From Phoronis pallida (Eukaryota; Phoronida; Phoronidae): 14,311 nt of DNA. Shown here piece after piece: positions 12,601 through 14,311 of this stretch. The position numbers and the translations under genes are program-made. Position 1 is the stretch's first letter, and each line of letters starts with the position of its first letter. Under the pieces are notes generated by a model. It ran no database searches, was not told where the DNA came from, and saw only the letters and a program-made list of their open reading frames with translations. The stretch lies in contig JAOXYC010011125.1 of assembly GCA_028565715.1 (NCBI GenBank), positions 1,060 to 15,370 of the forward strand, written 5' to 3'.

Positions 12601-14295
12601 TGTCACGGGTTACTTACAATAATAATTATCTTTGAACGAAATGTTTTTTCCTTGATACTGATCTCCATCTAGTTTGATTCATAATTAGAGTCATATTCAC
12701 ATGTTCCTGTATTACGTAGCACCACATATGATGTCTTATAACTATAAATTCAAAGAAGTGATTTCATCCTTGAATTTGTAAAATATTTTTATCAAAACTT
12801 GTCTAATTTTCTTTCAGGTTTGTGTTTGTGACACCGCCTGCCACAGCACCCCAGATAAGACTGCACACCTCCCATCCCCCACCAGATTTCACACTACGAG
12901 AGGTTCGTCTACAACAAGCCTTACATCATGACCTGTCACCCAAGGCTGTATGCCTACACCCCATCAAAACACGCATGGCCGTACAGTTCCCGGAGGTCAG
13001 GCTTATACAGTACGACTGTGGTAAGTTGGTTGTTTAGCAGGCATGAAGTGTTTTCCTAGCAGCTTATTTTAGTCGGGACTGTAAGAAAAAATTTGATTAA
13101 GCAGTTGTCAAAATTAGAAGCTATTGTAATATTGTGTGGTATGATGTCATTTGTTTCGGCTTTGTCTGATAAATTCTGCGGACAAAAAAACAGTATCTGA
13201 CCACATGTCTCATCTACATTAGGACATTAAATATAGCAACAAGTAAAGTAATTAGTCTTCAGAACAAAAATCCCATGGTAGAAAAACTTAATGTAAACAG
13301 TACATCATTGATTGGAGATCTGTTGAAAAACTTTTGATTCTAATTAATGTTTCTTTAATGTTTTTCAGGAAAACTACAGACTTTGGATCTACTGCTTCGA
13401 CGTCTAAAAACTGGTGATCACCGTGTTCTCATATTTACCCAGATGACACGCATGTTGGACGTTCTAGAACAATTCCTCAGTTACCATGGTCACCGATACC
13501 TGCGTCTCGACGGAACAACAAAGGTGGAGCAGAGACAGATTCTCATGGACAGGTTTAACATGGACAAGCGCATCTTTGTCTTCATTCTGTCCACACGTTC
13601 TGGTGGTATAGGAGTAAATCTGACAGGGGCGGATACTGTGATATTCTACGATAGCGATTGGAATCCAACAATGGATGCCCAGGCTCAAGATCGTTGCCAT
13701 CGCATCGGGCAAACGAGAGATGTGCATATCTATAGGCTGATAAGTGAGAAAACTGTCGAAGAGAACATCTTGAAGAAAGCTAACCAGAAGAGGCTTCTGG
13801 GTAATGTGGCTATAGAAGGAGGCAACTTTACGACAGCTTTCTTTAAACAGGTATGCATAATATATTATTGGTTTCTTACTGGATAACGACTTAAGAACCA
13901 GTCTATTACCTTTCCAACCTTAGAATACCTTATTCATAAAAACTAAGCCCCACTCACATCCTTGAGAAATTGATTTAGTGTTTCTCTTGGTTACCAGGTG
14001 GGGTAAGATCACCATCCTTTTAAAAACCCACACAATGACTTCCAATGTTATGTTGTGGATCCTGTCGAAGGATACAAATATATTATCATTAAAATGTATA
14101 GCTATAATCTTTAAAATATTTTGGTAGAATGTACATTTAGTATTTCTTTACTTCCAGAACACACTTAATGAGCTGTTTAATGAGCCCTCCGGTCTGGACT
14201 CATTGGTTGAAAAGGAAGATAGGGAAGAAAAGCCAGTTGTCGTGGAAACCAAACCAAGCACAAAACCAGAAGTCTATGAATCTCAACTGGAACAG
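525..14295 (+). CDS. SRCAP: SRCAP/Domino/Swr1-type SNF2 ATPase, internal part of a multi-exon gene (22 exons)
   Basis: This is the span from the first to the last recognised coding exon. The joined exons make 1390 codons without a stop. In this family the protein is the motor of the SWR1/SRCAP/Tip60-p400 complexes, which exchange H2A for H2A.Z in nuclear nucleosomes using ATP. Seen here in order: acidic region (codons about 1-170), pre-ATPase segment (171-200), lobe 1 (about 201-534) with [12 protein letters not shown] and TGTPLQN, an insertion of about 650 residues (about 535-1183), and lobe 2 (about 1184-1344) with the HRIGQTR motif. The long insertion between lobes is the Swr1/INO80-class signature. 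The intact DEMGLGKT and DEAQ and the residue pattern fit SRCAP/Domino. In vertebrate EP400 the corresponding motifs are, as I recall, altered. Most introns host a snoRNA. The 5' and 3' ends, including the HSA domain, lie outside the window. Confidence 0.95.
660..672 (+). promoter_or_regulatory. Non-canonical GC-AG splice donor of intron 1
   Basis: The reading frame of e1 ends at GCAGAG|gcaagc, and an in-frame TGA follows at 678. No GT donor lies between the acidic sequence and the stop. The site matches the known strong GC donor consensus (AG|GCAAG), and phase 0 fits e2. Confidence 0.7.
811..938 (+). ncRNA. Intronic H/ACA-box snoRNA, family A copy 2
   Basis: Hairpin 1 has a 7-bp basal stem GCCACAT (815-821)/ATGTGGC (864-870). 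The H box ACATTA is at 873-878. Hairpin 2 has basal ACAA (881-884)/TTGT (928-931) and a perfect 9-bp upper stem CCATCTCAT (894-902)/ATGAGATGG (911-919). The ACA is at 933-935. It sits in intron 1 (666-1086), 148 nt before the acceptor. It would guide pseudouridylation, with an unknown target. Closest paralog is A4. Confidence 0.75.
1087..1216 (+). CDS. SRCAP: SRCAP exon e2 (Asp/Glu-rich)
   Basis: The acceptor ccacag ends at 1086 and the donor GAAG|gtgatt gives phase 1. The translation begins [19 protein letters not shown] and ends ELGDLAKE. It is strongly acidic with one embedded Phe (DDAEFEE). That resembles the acidic-aromatic DEF/Y-type histone-binding motifs described in Swr1/SRCAP chaperone regions. 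The histone role here is inference from family knowledge. The last residues align with the ELSELAREGELSMEEL stretch of vertebrate SRCAP, whose second half sits in the next exon. Confidence 0.85.
1330..1460 (+). ncRNA. Intronic H/ACA-box snoRNA, family A copy 3
   Basis: Hairpin 1: GCCACAT (1332-1338)/GTGTGGC (1381-1387), with inner GGCACA/TGTGACC pairing. Hairpin 2: basal GCAAGA (1397-1402)/TCTTGC (1448-1453), upper TCTTGAC (1415-1421)/GTCAAGA (1429-1435). The ACA is at 1455-1457 with three nucleotides after it. The hinge is short (AGATTGAAA), and its H box is imperfect (AGATTG) or overlaps the stem. Its 3' hairpin sequence is unrelated to A2 and A4 although the architecture is the same. Intron 2. 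Confidence 0.72.
1649..1777 (+). CDS. SRCAP: SRCAP exon e3 (second E-L-P-I-E-E-L motif, acidic tail)
   Basis: The acceptor ttctcag ends at 1648 and the exon completes a split Gly codon from e2. The translation is [20 protein letters not shown]... followed by an [15 protein letters not shown] tract. It repeats the motif of e1 (SEIPLEDL) and matches GELSMEELLQQYAGAY in vertebrate SRCAP. This lies in the region equivalent to the Swr1 H2A.Z-H2B binding segment (family knowledge). The donor is GTGGAAG|gtaata, phase 1. Confidence 0.9.
1802..1841. repeat. Short tandem repeat, about 17 bp unit
   Basis: The unit ttgaaatctttgtttg is repeated with one inserted a, then a partial third copy. It lies just inside intron 3, before snoRNA A4. 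It is probably slippage, and no function is seen. Confidence 0.7.
1929..2055 (+). ncRNA. Intronic H/ACA-box snoRNA, family A copy 4
   Basis: Hairpin 1: GCCACAT (1932-1938)/ATGTGGC (1981-1987). The H box ACATAA is at 1990-1995. Hairpin 2: basal ACAAG (1998-2002)/CTTGT (2044-2048), upper CCATCTgAT/ATGAGATGG with one G-G mismatch. The ACA is at 2050-2052. It is nearly identical to A2 through hairpin 2, and differs after GGAAAAT while restoring a better basal stem. Intron 3. Confidence 0.75.
2211..2323 (+). CDS. SRCAP: SRCAP exon e4 (acidic, MEYLIHP)
   Basis: The acceptor tattttacag ends at 2210. The exon completes a Glu codon and reads [15 protein letters not shown], then [16 protein letters not shown]. 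The VGMEYL segment aligns with FGVEYLL of vertebrate SRCAP, just before the ATPase. The donor CAG|gtatcc ends in phase 0. Confidence 0.88.
2432..2567 (+). ncRNA. Intronic H/ACA-box snoRNA, family B copy 1
   Basis: Hairpin 1: basal CCCCAC (2436-2441)/GTGGGG (2486-2491), upper GAGAAA/TTTCTT with one G-U. The H box AGATCA is at 2494-2499. Hairpin 2: basal ATCCTT (2502-2507)/AAGGAT (2556-2561), inner CCACA/TGTGG. The ACA is at 2562-2564 with three nucleotides after it. Intron 4, 129 nt from the acceptor. It is one of four nearly identical copies, all in the sense orientation. Confidence 0.8.
2697..2783 (+). CDS. SRCAP: SRCAP exon e5 (KEITDIA pre-ATPase segment)
   Basis: The acceptor tttatag ends at 2696 and the donor GCA|gtatgt is phase 0 at both ends. 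It is a short 29-codon exon read as [18 protein letters not shown] and so on, ending GYTLETTA. It matches [24 protein letters not shown] of vertebrate SRCAP almost position for position. It leads directly into the first conserved strand of the ATPase in e6. Confidence 0.92.
2992..3121 (+). ncRNA. Intronic H/ACA-box snoRNA, family C copy 1
   Basis: Hairpin 1: CCAGTCTA (2995-3002) pairs with TAGA..CTGG (3044-3053, two-base bulge). The upper stem is GTCACT (3006-3011)/AGTGAC (3026-3031). The H box AAAGTA is at 3055-3060. Hairpin 2: basal CTGGTT (3064-3069)/AACCAG (3108-3113), upper ACACC (3081-3085)/GGTGT (3093-3097). The ACA is at 3116-3118 plus three nucleotides. Intron 5. Confidence 0.8.
3330..3507 (+). 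CDS. SRCAP: SRCAP exon e6 (ATPase Walker A / motif I)
   Basis: The acceptor tttgtag ends at 3329. The exon starts with a GTG Val codon that is internal, not a start codon. It reads [20 protein letters not shown], then [15 protein letters not shown], then [20 protein letters not shown]. The motif I DEMGLGKT lies at 3441-3464 (codons 238-245). Its Lys and Thr bind ATP phosphate and Mg. The LREYQ...GLDWL element is the Q-motif region of SNF2 ATPases. The donor CATG|gtaagt is phase 1. Confidence 0.97.
3888..4032 (+). ncRNA. Candidate intronic H/ACA-box snoRNA F (single copy)
   Basis: Hairpin 1: basal AGATAA (3892-3897)/TTATCT (3941-3946), upper CACC (3910-3913)/GGTG (3923-3926). The H box AGAGAA is at 3948-3953. 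Hairpin 2: TTCTT (3974-3978)/AGGAA (4021-4025) with one G-U, strong upper stem GGGCATGA (3984-3991)/TCATGCCC (4000-4007). The ACA is at 4027-4029 plus three nucleotides. There is no paralog in the window, so support is structural only. Intron 6 (708 nt). I see nothing further in the rest of that intron. Confidence 0.55.
4216..4352 (+). CDS. SRCAP: SRCAP exon e7 (motif Ia)
   Basis: The acceptor tattgtag ends at 4215 and a Gly codon is completed. It reads [18 protein letters not shown] and then [35 protein letters not shown] is motif Ia and is nearly identical to vertebrate SRCAP. The GVWGP in place of GNWGP is a small lineage change. The donor ACG|gtaact is phase 0. Confidence 0.96.
4491..4627 (+). 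ncRNA. Intronic H/ACA-box snoRNA, family B copy 2
   Basis: CCCCAC (4495-4500)/GTGGGG (4545-4550), upper GAGAAA/TTTCTC, H box AGATCA (4553-4558). Basal stem 2 is ATCCTT (4561-4566)/AAGGAC (4616-4621) with one terminal mismatch. The ACA is at 4622-4624. It shares about 12 nt of 3' flank (actctt.gtataa) with B3, so the duplication carried some flank. Intron 7. Confidence 0.78.
4818..4928 (+). CDS. SRCAP: SRCAP exon e8 (motif Ib, first half of Walker B)
   Basis: The acceptor ttttgcag ends at 4817. It reads [18 protein letters not shown], then [19 protein letters not shown]. It ends with the Asp-Glu of the DEAQ box (4923-4928). The donor GAG|gtacac is phase 0, so an intron cuts Walker B between DE and AQ. 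Both catalytic acidic residues are present. Confidence 0.96.
5079..5203 (+). ncRNA. Intronic H/ACA-box snoRNA, family A copy 5 (divergent)
   Basis: Hairpin 1: GCCACA (5082-5087)/TGTGGC (5132-5137) with inner AGGTG (5095-5099)/CACCT (5121-5125). The H box AGAGAA is at 5139-5144. Hairpin 2: basal ACAA (5147-5150)/TTGT (5193-5196), 10-bp upper stem CCATTTTGAT (5160-5169)/ATCAAAATGG (5176-5185). The ACA is at 5198-5200. The 3' pocket ACTTACCCC is shared with A2 and A4, while the upper stem is replaced by compensatory changes. Intron 8. Confidence 0.78.
5341..5592 (+). CDS. SRCAP: SRCAP exon e9 (rest of DEAQ box, motif III)
   Basis: The acceptor cattacag ends at 5340. The exon starts [16 protein letters not shown], completing the DEAQ box. 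[10 protein letters not shown] (motif III) is at 5410-5439. It is followed by [20 protein letters not shown] and [19 protein letters not shown], all typical of SRCAP. The donor AAG|gtgcgt is phase 0. Its GC content is higher than that of neighbouring exons around 5400-5440. Confidence 0.97.
5841..5976 (+). ncRNA. Intronic H/ACA-box snoRNA, family B copy 3
   Basis: CCCCAC (5845-5850)/GTGGGG (5895-5900), H box AGATCA (5903-5908), ATCCTT (5911-5916)/AAGGAT (5965-5970), ACA 5971-5973. Terminal loop 1 has a cc for tt change that does not touch the stems. Intron 9. Confidence 0.8.
6086..6222 (+). CDS. SRCAP: SRCAP exon e10 (LRPFLLRR segment)
   Basis: The acceptor ggtttag ends at 6085. It reads [20 protein letters not shown] and then [20 protein letters not shown]. 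This is the conserved end of lobe 1 in SNF2 proteins (RPFLLRR...DVE..MP). The donor AA|gtacgt is phase 2. Confidence 0.96.
6309..6438 (+). ncRNA. Intronic H/ACA-box snoRNA, family C copy 2
   Basis: Same fold as C1: CCAGTCTA from 6312, TAGATCCTGG 6361-6370, H box AAAGTA 6372-6377, CTGGTT (6381-6386)/AACCAG (6425-6430), ACA 6433-6435. The apical stem of hairpin 2 is changed to AGCA (6397-6400)/TGCT (6409-6412) and is still paired. About 10 nt of 3' flank is shared with C1. Intron 10. Confidence 0.8.
6686..6872 (+). CDS. SRCAP: SRCAP exon e11 ([14 protein letters not shown])
   Basis: The acceptor atttccag ends at 6685. The exon completes AAA (Lys) and reads [17 protein letters not shown], then [17 protein letters not shown], then [24 protein letters not shown] is the conserved SNF2 block that precedes the Swr1-class insertion. 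The donor GAG|gtgagt is phase 0. Confidence 0.96.
6942..7068 (+). ncRNA. Intronic H/ACA-box snoRNA, family D copy 1
   Basis: Hairpin 1: TGGCTGT (6945-6951)/ACAGCCA (6996-7002), inner CGTC (6968-6971)/GACG (6987-6990). The H box AGAGTA is at 7004-7009. Hairpin 2: perfect 10-bp CCCATAGACT (7015-7024)/AGTCTATGGG (7052-7061). The ACA is at 7063-7065 plus three nucleotides. Upper pairing in hairpin 2 is weak. Intron 11, 292 nt from the acceptor. Confidence 0.78.
7361..7561 (+). CDS. SRCAP: SRCAP exon e12 (start of inter-lobe insertion)
   Basis: The acceptor ttttccacag ends at 7360. It reads [40 protein letters not shown], then a Pro-rich [13 protein letters not shown] segment. In this family the insertion docks the RuvBL1/RuvBL2 hexamer (family knowledge, not visible here). 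The donor CAG|gtatgt is phase 0. Confidence 0.9.
7723..7849 (+). ncRNA. Intronic H/ACA-box snoRNA, family D copy 2
   Basis: TGGCTGT (7726-7732)/ACAGCCA (7777-7783), H box AGAGTA (7785-7790), CCCATAGACT (7796-7805)/AGTCTATGGG (7833-7842), ACA 7844-7846. It is almost identical to D1. Similarity falls off just after the ACA, which marks the RNA's 3' end. Intron 12. Confidence 0.78.
8010..8139 (+). CDS. SRCAP: SRCAP exon e13 (Ser/Pro/Gln-rich insertion)
   Basis: It reads [18 protein letters not shown], then [20 protein letters not shown], a low-complexity probably disordered segment with several SP sites. The acceptor region is aacag|cag|CCC, a NAGNAG tandem acceptor. Splicing at 8009 or 8012 would add or drop one Gln in frame. 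The donor CAAG|gtaaag is phase 1. Confidence 0.85.
8288..8417 (+). ncRNA. Intronic H/ACA-box snoRNA, family C copy 3
   Basis: CCAG from 8291, CTGG 8346-8349, H box AAAGTA 8351-8356, CTGGTT (8360-8365)/AACCAG (8404-8409), apical AACA (8376-8379)/TGTT (8391-8394), ACA 8412-8414. The 3' flank (acatgtcaaa) is shared with C5, so C3 and C5 form a sub-pair. Intron 13. Confidence 0.8.
8555..8725 (+). CDS. SRCAP: SRCAP exon e14 (Gln/Thr-rich insertion)
   Basis: The acceptor atttcag ends at 8554. It reads [19 protein letters not shown], then [16 protein letters not shown] and so on. It is disordered, poor in acidic residues and without a recognisable fold. Phase 1 at both ends, so the exon could be skipped without a frameshift. 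The donor is CATG|gtaggt. Confidence 0.87.
8927..9066 (+). ncRNA. Intronic H/ACA-box snoRNA, family C copy 4 (divergent)
   Basis: It keeps the right side of hairpin 1 of family C (ATGTCAGTGCTATAGATCCT then GG), with CCAG at 8930-8933 and CTGG at 8985-8988. The H box is ATATCA (8990-8995). Hairpin 2 is new: basal TGGC (9002-9005)/GCCA (9054-9057), TTCT (9016-9019)/AGAA (9038-9041), AAACC (9021-9025)/GGTTT (9032-9036). The ACA is at 9061-9063. The upper stem of hairpin 1 is not clear to me. Intron 14. Confidence 0.68.
9246..9371 (+). CDS. SRCAP: SRCAP exon e15 (Ser/Gln-rich insertion, [10 protein letters not shown])
   Basis: The acceptor aatttcag ends at 9245. It reads [37 protein letters not shown] and ISQLP. 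Phase 1 at both ends. An internal CAAG|gtacac around 9326 could serve as an alternative donor of the same phase and would remove a short C-terminal piece. That use is speculative. The main donor is CCTG|gtatat. Confidence 0.85.
9579..9627. repeat. Perfect 17-bp inverted repeat (hairpin)
   Basis: CTTCACAATTTCAAGAC (9579-9595) is followed after 15 nt by its exact reverse complement (9611-9627). The stem does not extend outward. It is too perfect for an H/ACA hairpin, and may be a foldback-type insertion or a small hairpin RNA. Intron 15. Confidence 0.85.
9660..9741. repeat. 13-bp inverted repeat with inner 6-bp stem
   Basis: TAAAGGTGCATTT (9660-9672) pairs with AAATGCACCTTTA (9729-9741), with an inner AACCAC/GTGGTT pair. 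The 82-bp palindromic unit lies 32 bp after the previous hairpin. It is possibly a miniature inverted-repeat element, but I cannot see a target-site duplication. Confidence 0.75.
10183..10662 (+). CDS. SRCAP: SRCAP exon e16 (long nearly uncharged S/T/V/A-rich tract)
   Basis: The acceptor gctttcag ends at 10182. This is 160 codons dominated by Ser, Thr, Val, Ala, Pro and Gln. I count only one Lys, one Arg and one Glu. A short internal repeat [12 protein letters not shown] is visible. It lies inside the inter-lobe insertion, where vertebrate SRCAP is also Ser/Thr/Pro-rich. Phase 1 at both ends, so it is skippable in frame. The donor is ACAG|gtaggt. Confidence 0.88.
10663..10937 (+). other. Intron 16 (275 nt): shortest intron, nothing recognised
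   Basis: It is AT-rich with normal GT and AG borders. A ctgatga at about 10710 recalls a C box, but no matching D box with terminal stem was found. It is too short to hold a 130-nt H/ACA RNA with normal margins on both sides. Confidence 0.5.
10938..11132 (+). CDS. SRCAP: SRCAP exon e17 (Thr-rich insertion)
   Basis: The acceptor accatttcag ends at 10937. It reads [20 protein letters not shown] and then Thr-rich sequence, including [20 protein letters not shown]. It continues the disordered tract of e16. Phase 1 at both ends. The donor is ACAG|gtaagt. Confidence 0.85.
11310..11381 (+). ncRNA. Intronic C/D-box snoRNA, family E copy 1
   Basis: Terminal stem GTGG (11311-11314)/CCAC (11376-11379). 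C box ATGATGT (11316-11322; consensus RUGAUGA, last base differs). D' CTGA (11341-11344), C' ATGATGC (11347-11353), D CTGA (11372-11375). The sequence before D', TTGTTTCGGCTTTGT (11326-11340), is fully conserved in E2 and is the likely methylation guide. Intron 17, with its 3' end 79 nt before the acceptor, near the spacing typical for intronic C/D snoRNAs. Confidence 0.68.
11461..11600 (+). CDS. SRCAP: SRCAP exon e18 (end of disordered tract, basic helix)
   Basis: The acceptor catgacag ends at 11460. The first half is still Ser/Thr-rich. The second half changes to a charged helical pattern [19 protein letters not shown] that continues into e19. The donor ATA|gtaagt is phase 0. Confidence 0.87.
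11843..11973 (+). ncRNA. Intronic H/ACA-box snoRNA, family C copy 5
   Basis: CCAG from 11846, CTGG 11901-11904, H box AAAGTA 11906-11911, CTGGTT (11915-11920)/AACCAG (11960-11965), ACA 11968-11970. Near-identical to C3 with one extra T in the left pocket of hairpin 2. Intron 18, 132 nt from the acceptor. Confidence 0.8.
12106..12407 (+). CDS. SRCAP: SRCAP exon e19 (insertion, return to folded sequence)
   Basis: The acceptor ttctag ends at 12105. It reads [18 protein letters not shown], then [20 protein letters not shown], an Asn/Gln-rich stretch, and [18 protein letters not shown]. The charged helix of e18 runs on into its start. The donor AG|gtattt is phase 2, and the next exon completes Arg. 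Confidence 0.88.
12490..12621 (+). ncRNA. Candidate intronic H/ACA-box snoRNA G (single copy)
   Basis: Hairpin 1: basal GCAAC (12492-12496)/GTTGC (12541-12545), upper CATCTGT (12503-12509)/ACAGATG (12522-12528), with plausible pockets between. The hinge has ACAGTG, one base off ANANNA. Hairpin 2: GTGACA (12550-12555)/TGTCAC (12601-12606) with inner GGTA/TACC. The first ACA (12616-12618) is 9 nt past the stem, which is longer than usual. Intron 19. Weaker than the multi-copy families. Confidence 0.45.
12818..13020 (+). CDS. SRCAP: SRCAP exon e20 (RFVFVTPP to IQYDCG)
   Basis: The acceptor ctttcag ends at 12817. It reads [36 protein letters not shown], and near the end [15 protein letters not shown]. 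This matches RFIFVMPP...HPPPW...[19 protein letters not shown] of vertebrate SRCAP, the segment leading into lobe 2. The donor TGTG|gtaagt is phase 1. Confidence 0.94.
13133..13206 (+). ncRNA. Intronic C/D-box snoRNA, family E copy 2
   Basis: Terminal stem TGTGG (13135-13139)/CCACA (13201-13205). C box ATGATGT (13141-13147), D' CTGA (13166-13169), D CTGA (13197-13200). The D' guide (13151-13165) is identical to E1, while the guide before D is not conserved and C' is not obvious. Intron 20, 162 nt before the acceptor. Confidence 0.68.
13369..13850 (+). CDS. SRCAP: SRCAP exon e21 (helicase C-terminal lobe, motifs IV-VI)
   Basis: The acceptor gtttttcag ends at 13368. It is the longest exon (482 nt) and holds nearly all of RecA lobe 2. 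It contains [20 protein letters not shown] (motif IV), [34 protein letters not shown] starting at 13590 (motif V), and [13 protein letters not shown] at 13680-13718 (motif VI). The arginines that contact ATP across the cleft are intact. [20 protein letters not shown] follows. It is close to vertebrate SRCAP, and the pocket looks catalytically complete. The donor CAG|gtatgc is phase 0. Confidence 0.98.
13944..14079 (+). ncRNA. Intronic H/ACA-box snoRNA, family B copy 4
   Basis: CCCCAC (13948-13953)/GTGGGG (13998-14003), H box AGATCA (14006-14011), ATCCTT (14014-14019)/AAGGAT (14068-14073), ACA 14074-14076. Changes versus the other copies are confined to the hinge and the apical part of hairpin 2. 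Intron 21, 78 nt from the acceptor. Confidence 0.8.
14158..14295 (+). CDS. SRCAP: SRCAP exon e22 (post-ATPase region)
   Basis: The acceptor acttccag ends at 14157. It reads [20 protein letters not shown], then acidic and Lys-rich sequence, ending [14 protein letters not shown] aligns with RELFDMP, and the ESQLEQ end corresponds to HILEQAL downstream of lobe 2 in SRCAP. The donor CAG|gtttgt is phase 0. The gene continues past the window. Confidence 0.88.
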
Positions 14296-14311
14296 GTTTG
14301 TGAATTCATTA

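Noticed and set aside
12050-12635. Other-frame + strand open frames around e19 and intron 19
   Set aside because: The SRCAP frame of e19 joins e18 and e20 in phase. The other frames read into intron sequence without similarity to anything I know.

Overview
This window is the interior of one large, intron-rich animal gene on the + strand. The gene encodes a SRCAP/Domino/Swr1-type chromatin-remodelling ATPase. I can place 22 consecutive internal coding exons (e1-e22, 525-14295). All phases join without a stop and give 1390 codons. Neither the start codon nor the stop codon lies in the window. The HSA domain should lie upstream, and the C-terminal tail should lie downstream. Introns are AT-rich, short and fairly even (275-811 nt), with GT-AG borders except one GC-AG. 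The gene family and intron style indicate a bilaterian animal. An invertebrate such as a mollusc or other lophotrochozoan is my guess, not something the sequence proves.

Protein layout: e1-e4 carry the acidic N-terminal region with two copies of an E(I/L)P(L/I)E(E/D)L motif. e5 leads into the ATPase core. e6-e11 hold RecA lobe 1, with [12 protein letters not shown] and LLTGTPLQN. e12-e20 are the very long Swr1-class insertion, which includes an almost uncharged Ser/Thr/Val/Ala-rich stretch. e21 is RecA lobe 2 with the [13 protein letters not shown] motif. e22 starts the post-ATPase region.

The striking part is in the introns. Twenty of the 22 introns (21 complete plus the partial one at the left end) each appear to carry one small nucleolar RNA in the sense orientation. 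By hand folding I find four paralogous H/ACA-box families: A (5 copies), B (4), C (5) and D (2). There is one C/D-box family, E (2 copies), and two single-copy H/ACA candidates, F and G. Each H/ACA element shows hairpin - H box (ANANNA or near) - hairpin - ACA close to the 3' end. Basal and upper stems change sequence between paralogs while keeping base pairing. Only introns 15 (9372-10182) and 16 (10663-10937) lack a recognisable snoRNA, and intron 15 instead has two long inverted repeats.

The locus therefore looks like a chromatin-remodeller gene that also serves as a polycistronic snoRNA host, with snoRNA copies spreading from intron to intron. Splicing would release the mRNA exons, and exonucleolytic trimming of debranched introns would release the guide RNAs. 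Modification targets cannot be assigned from the sequence alone.
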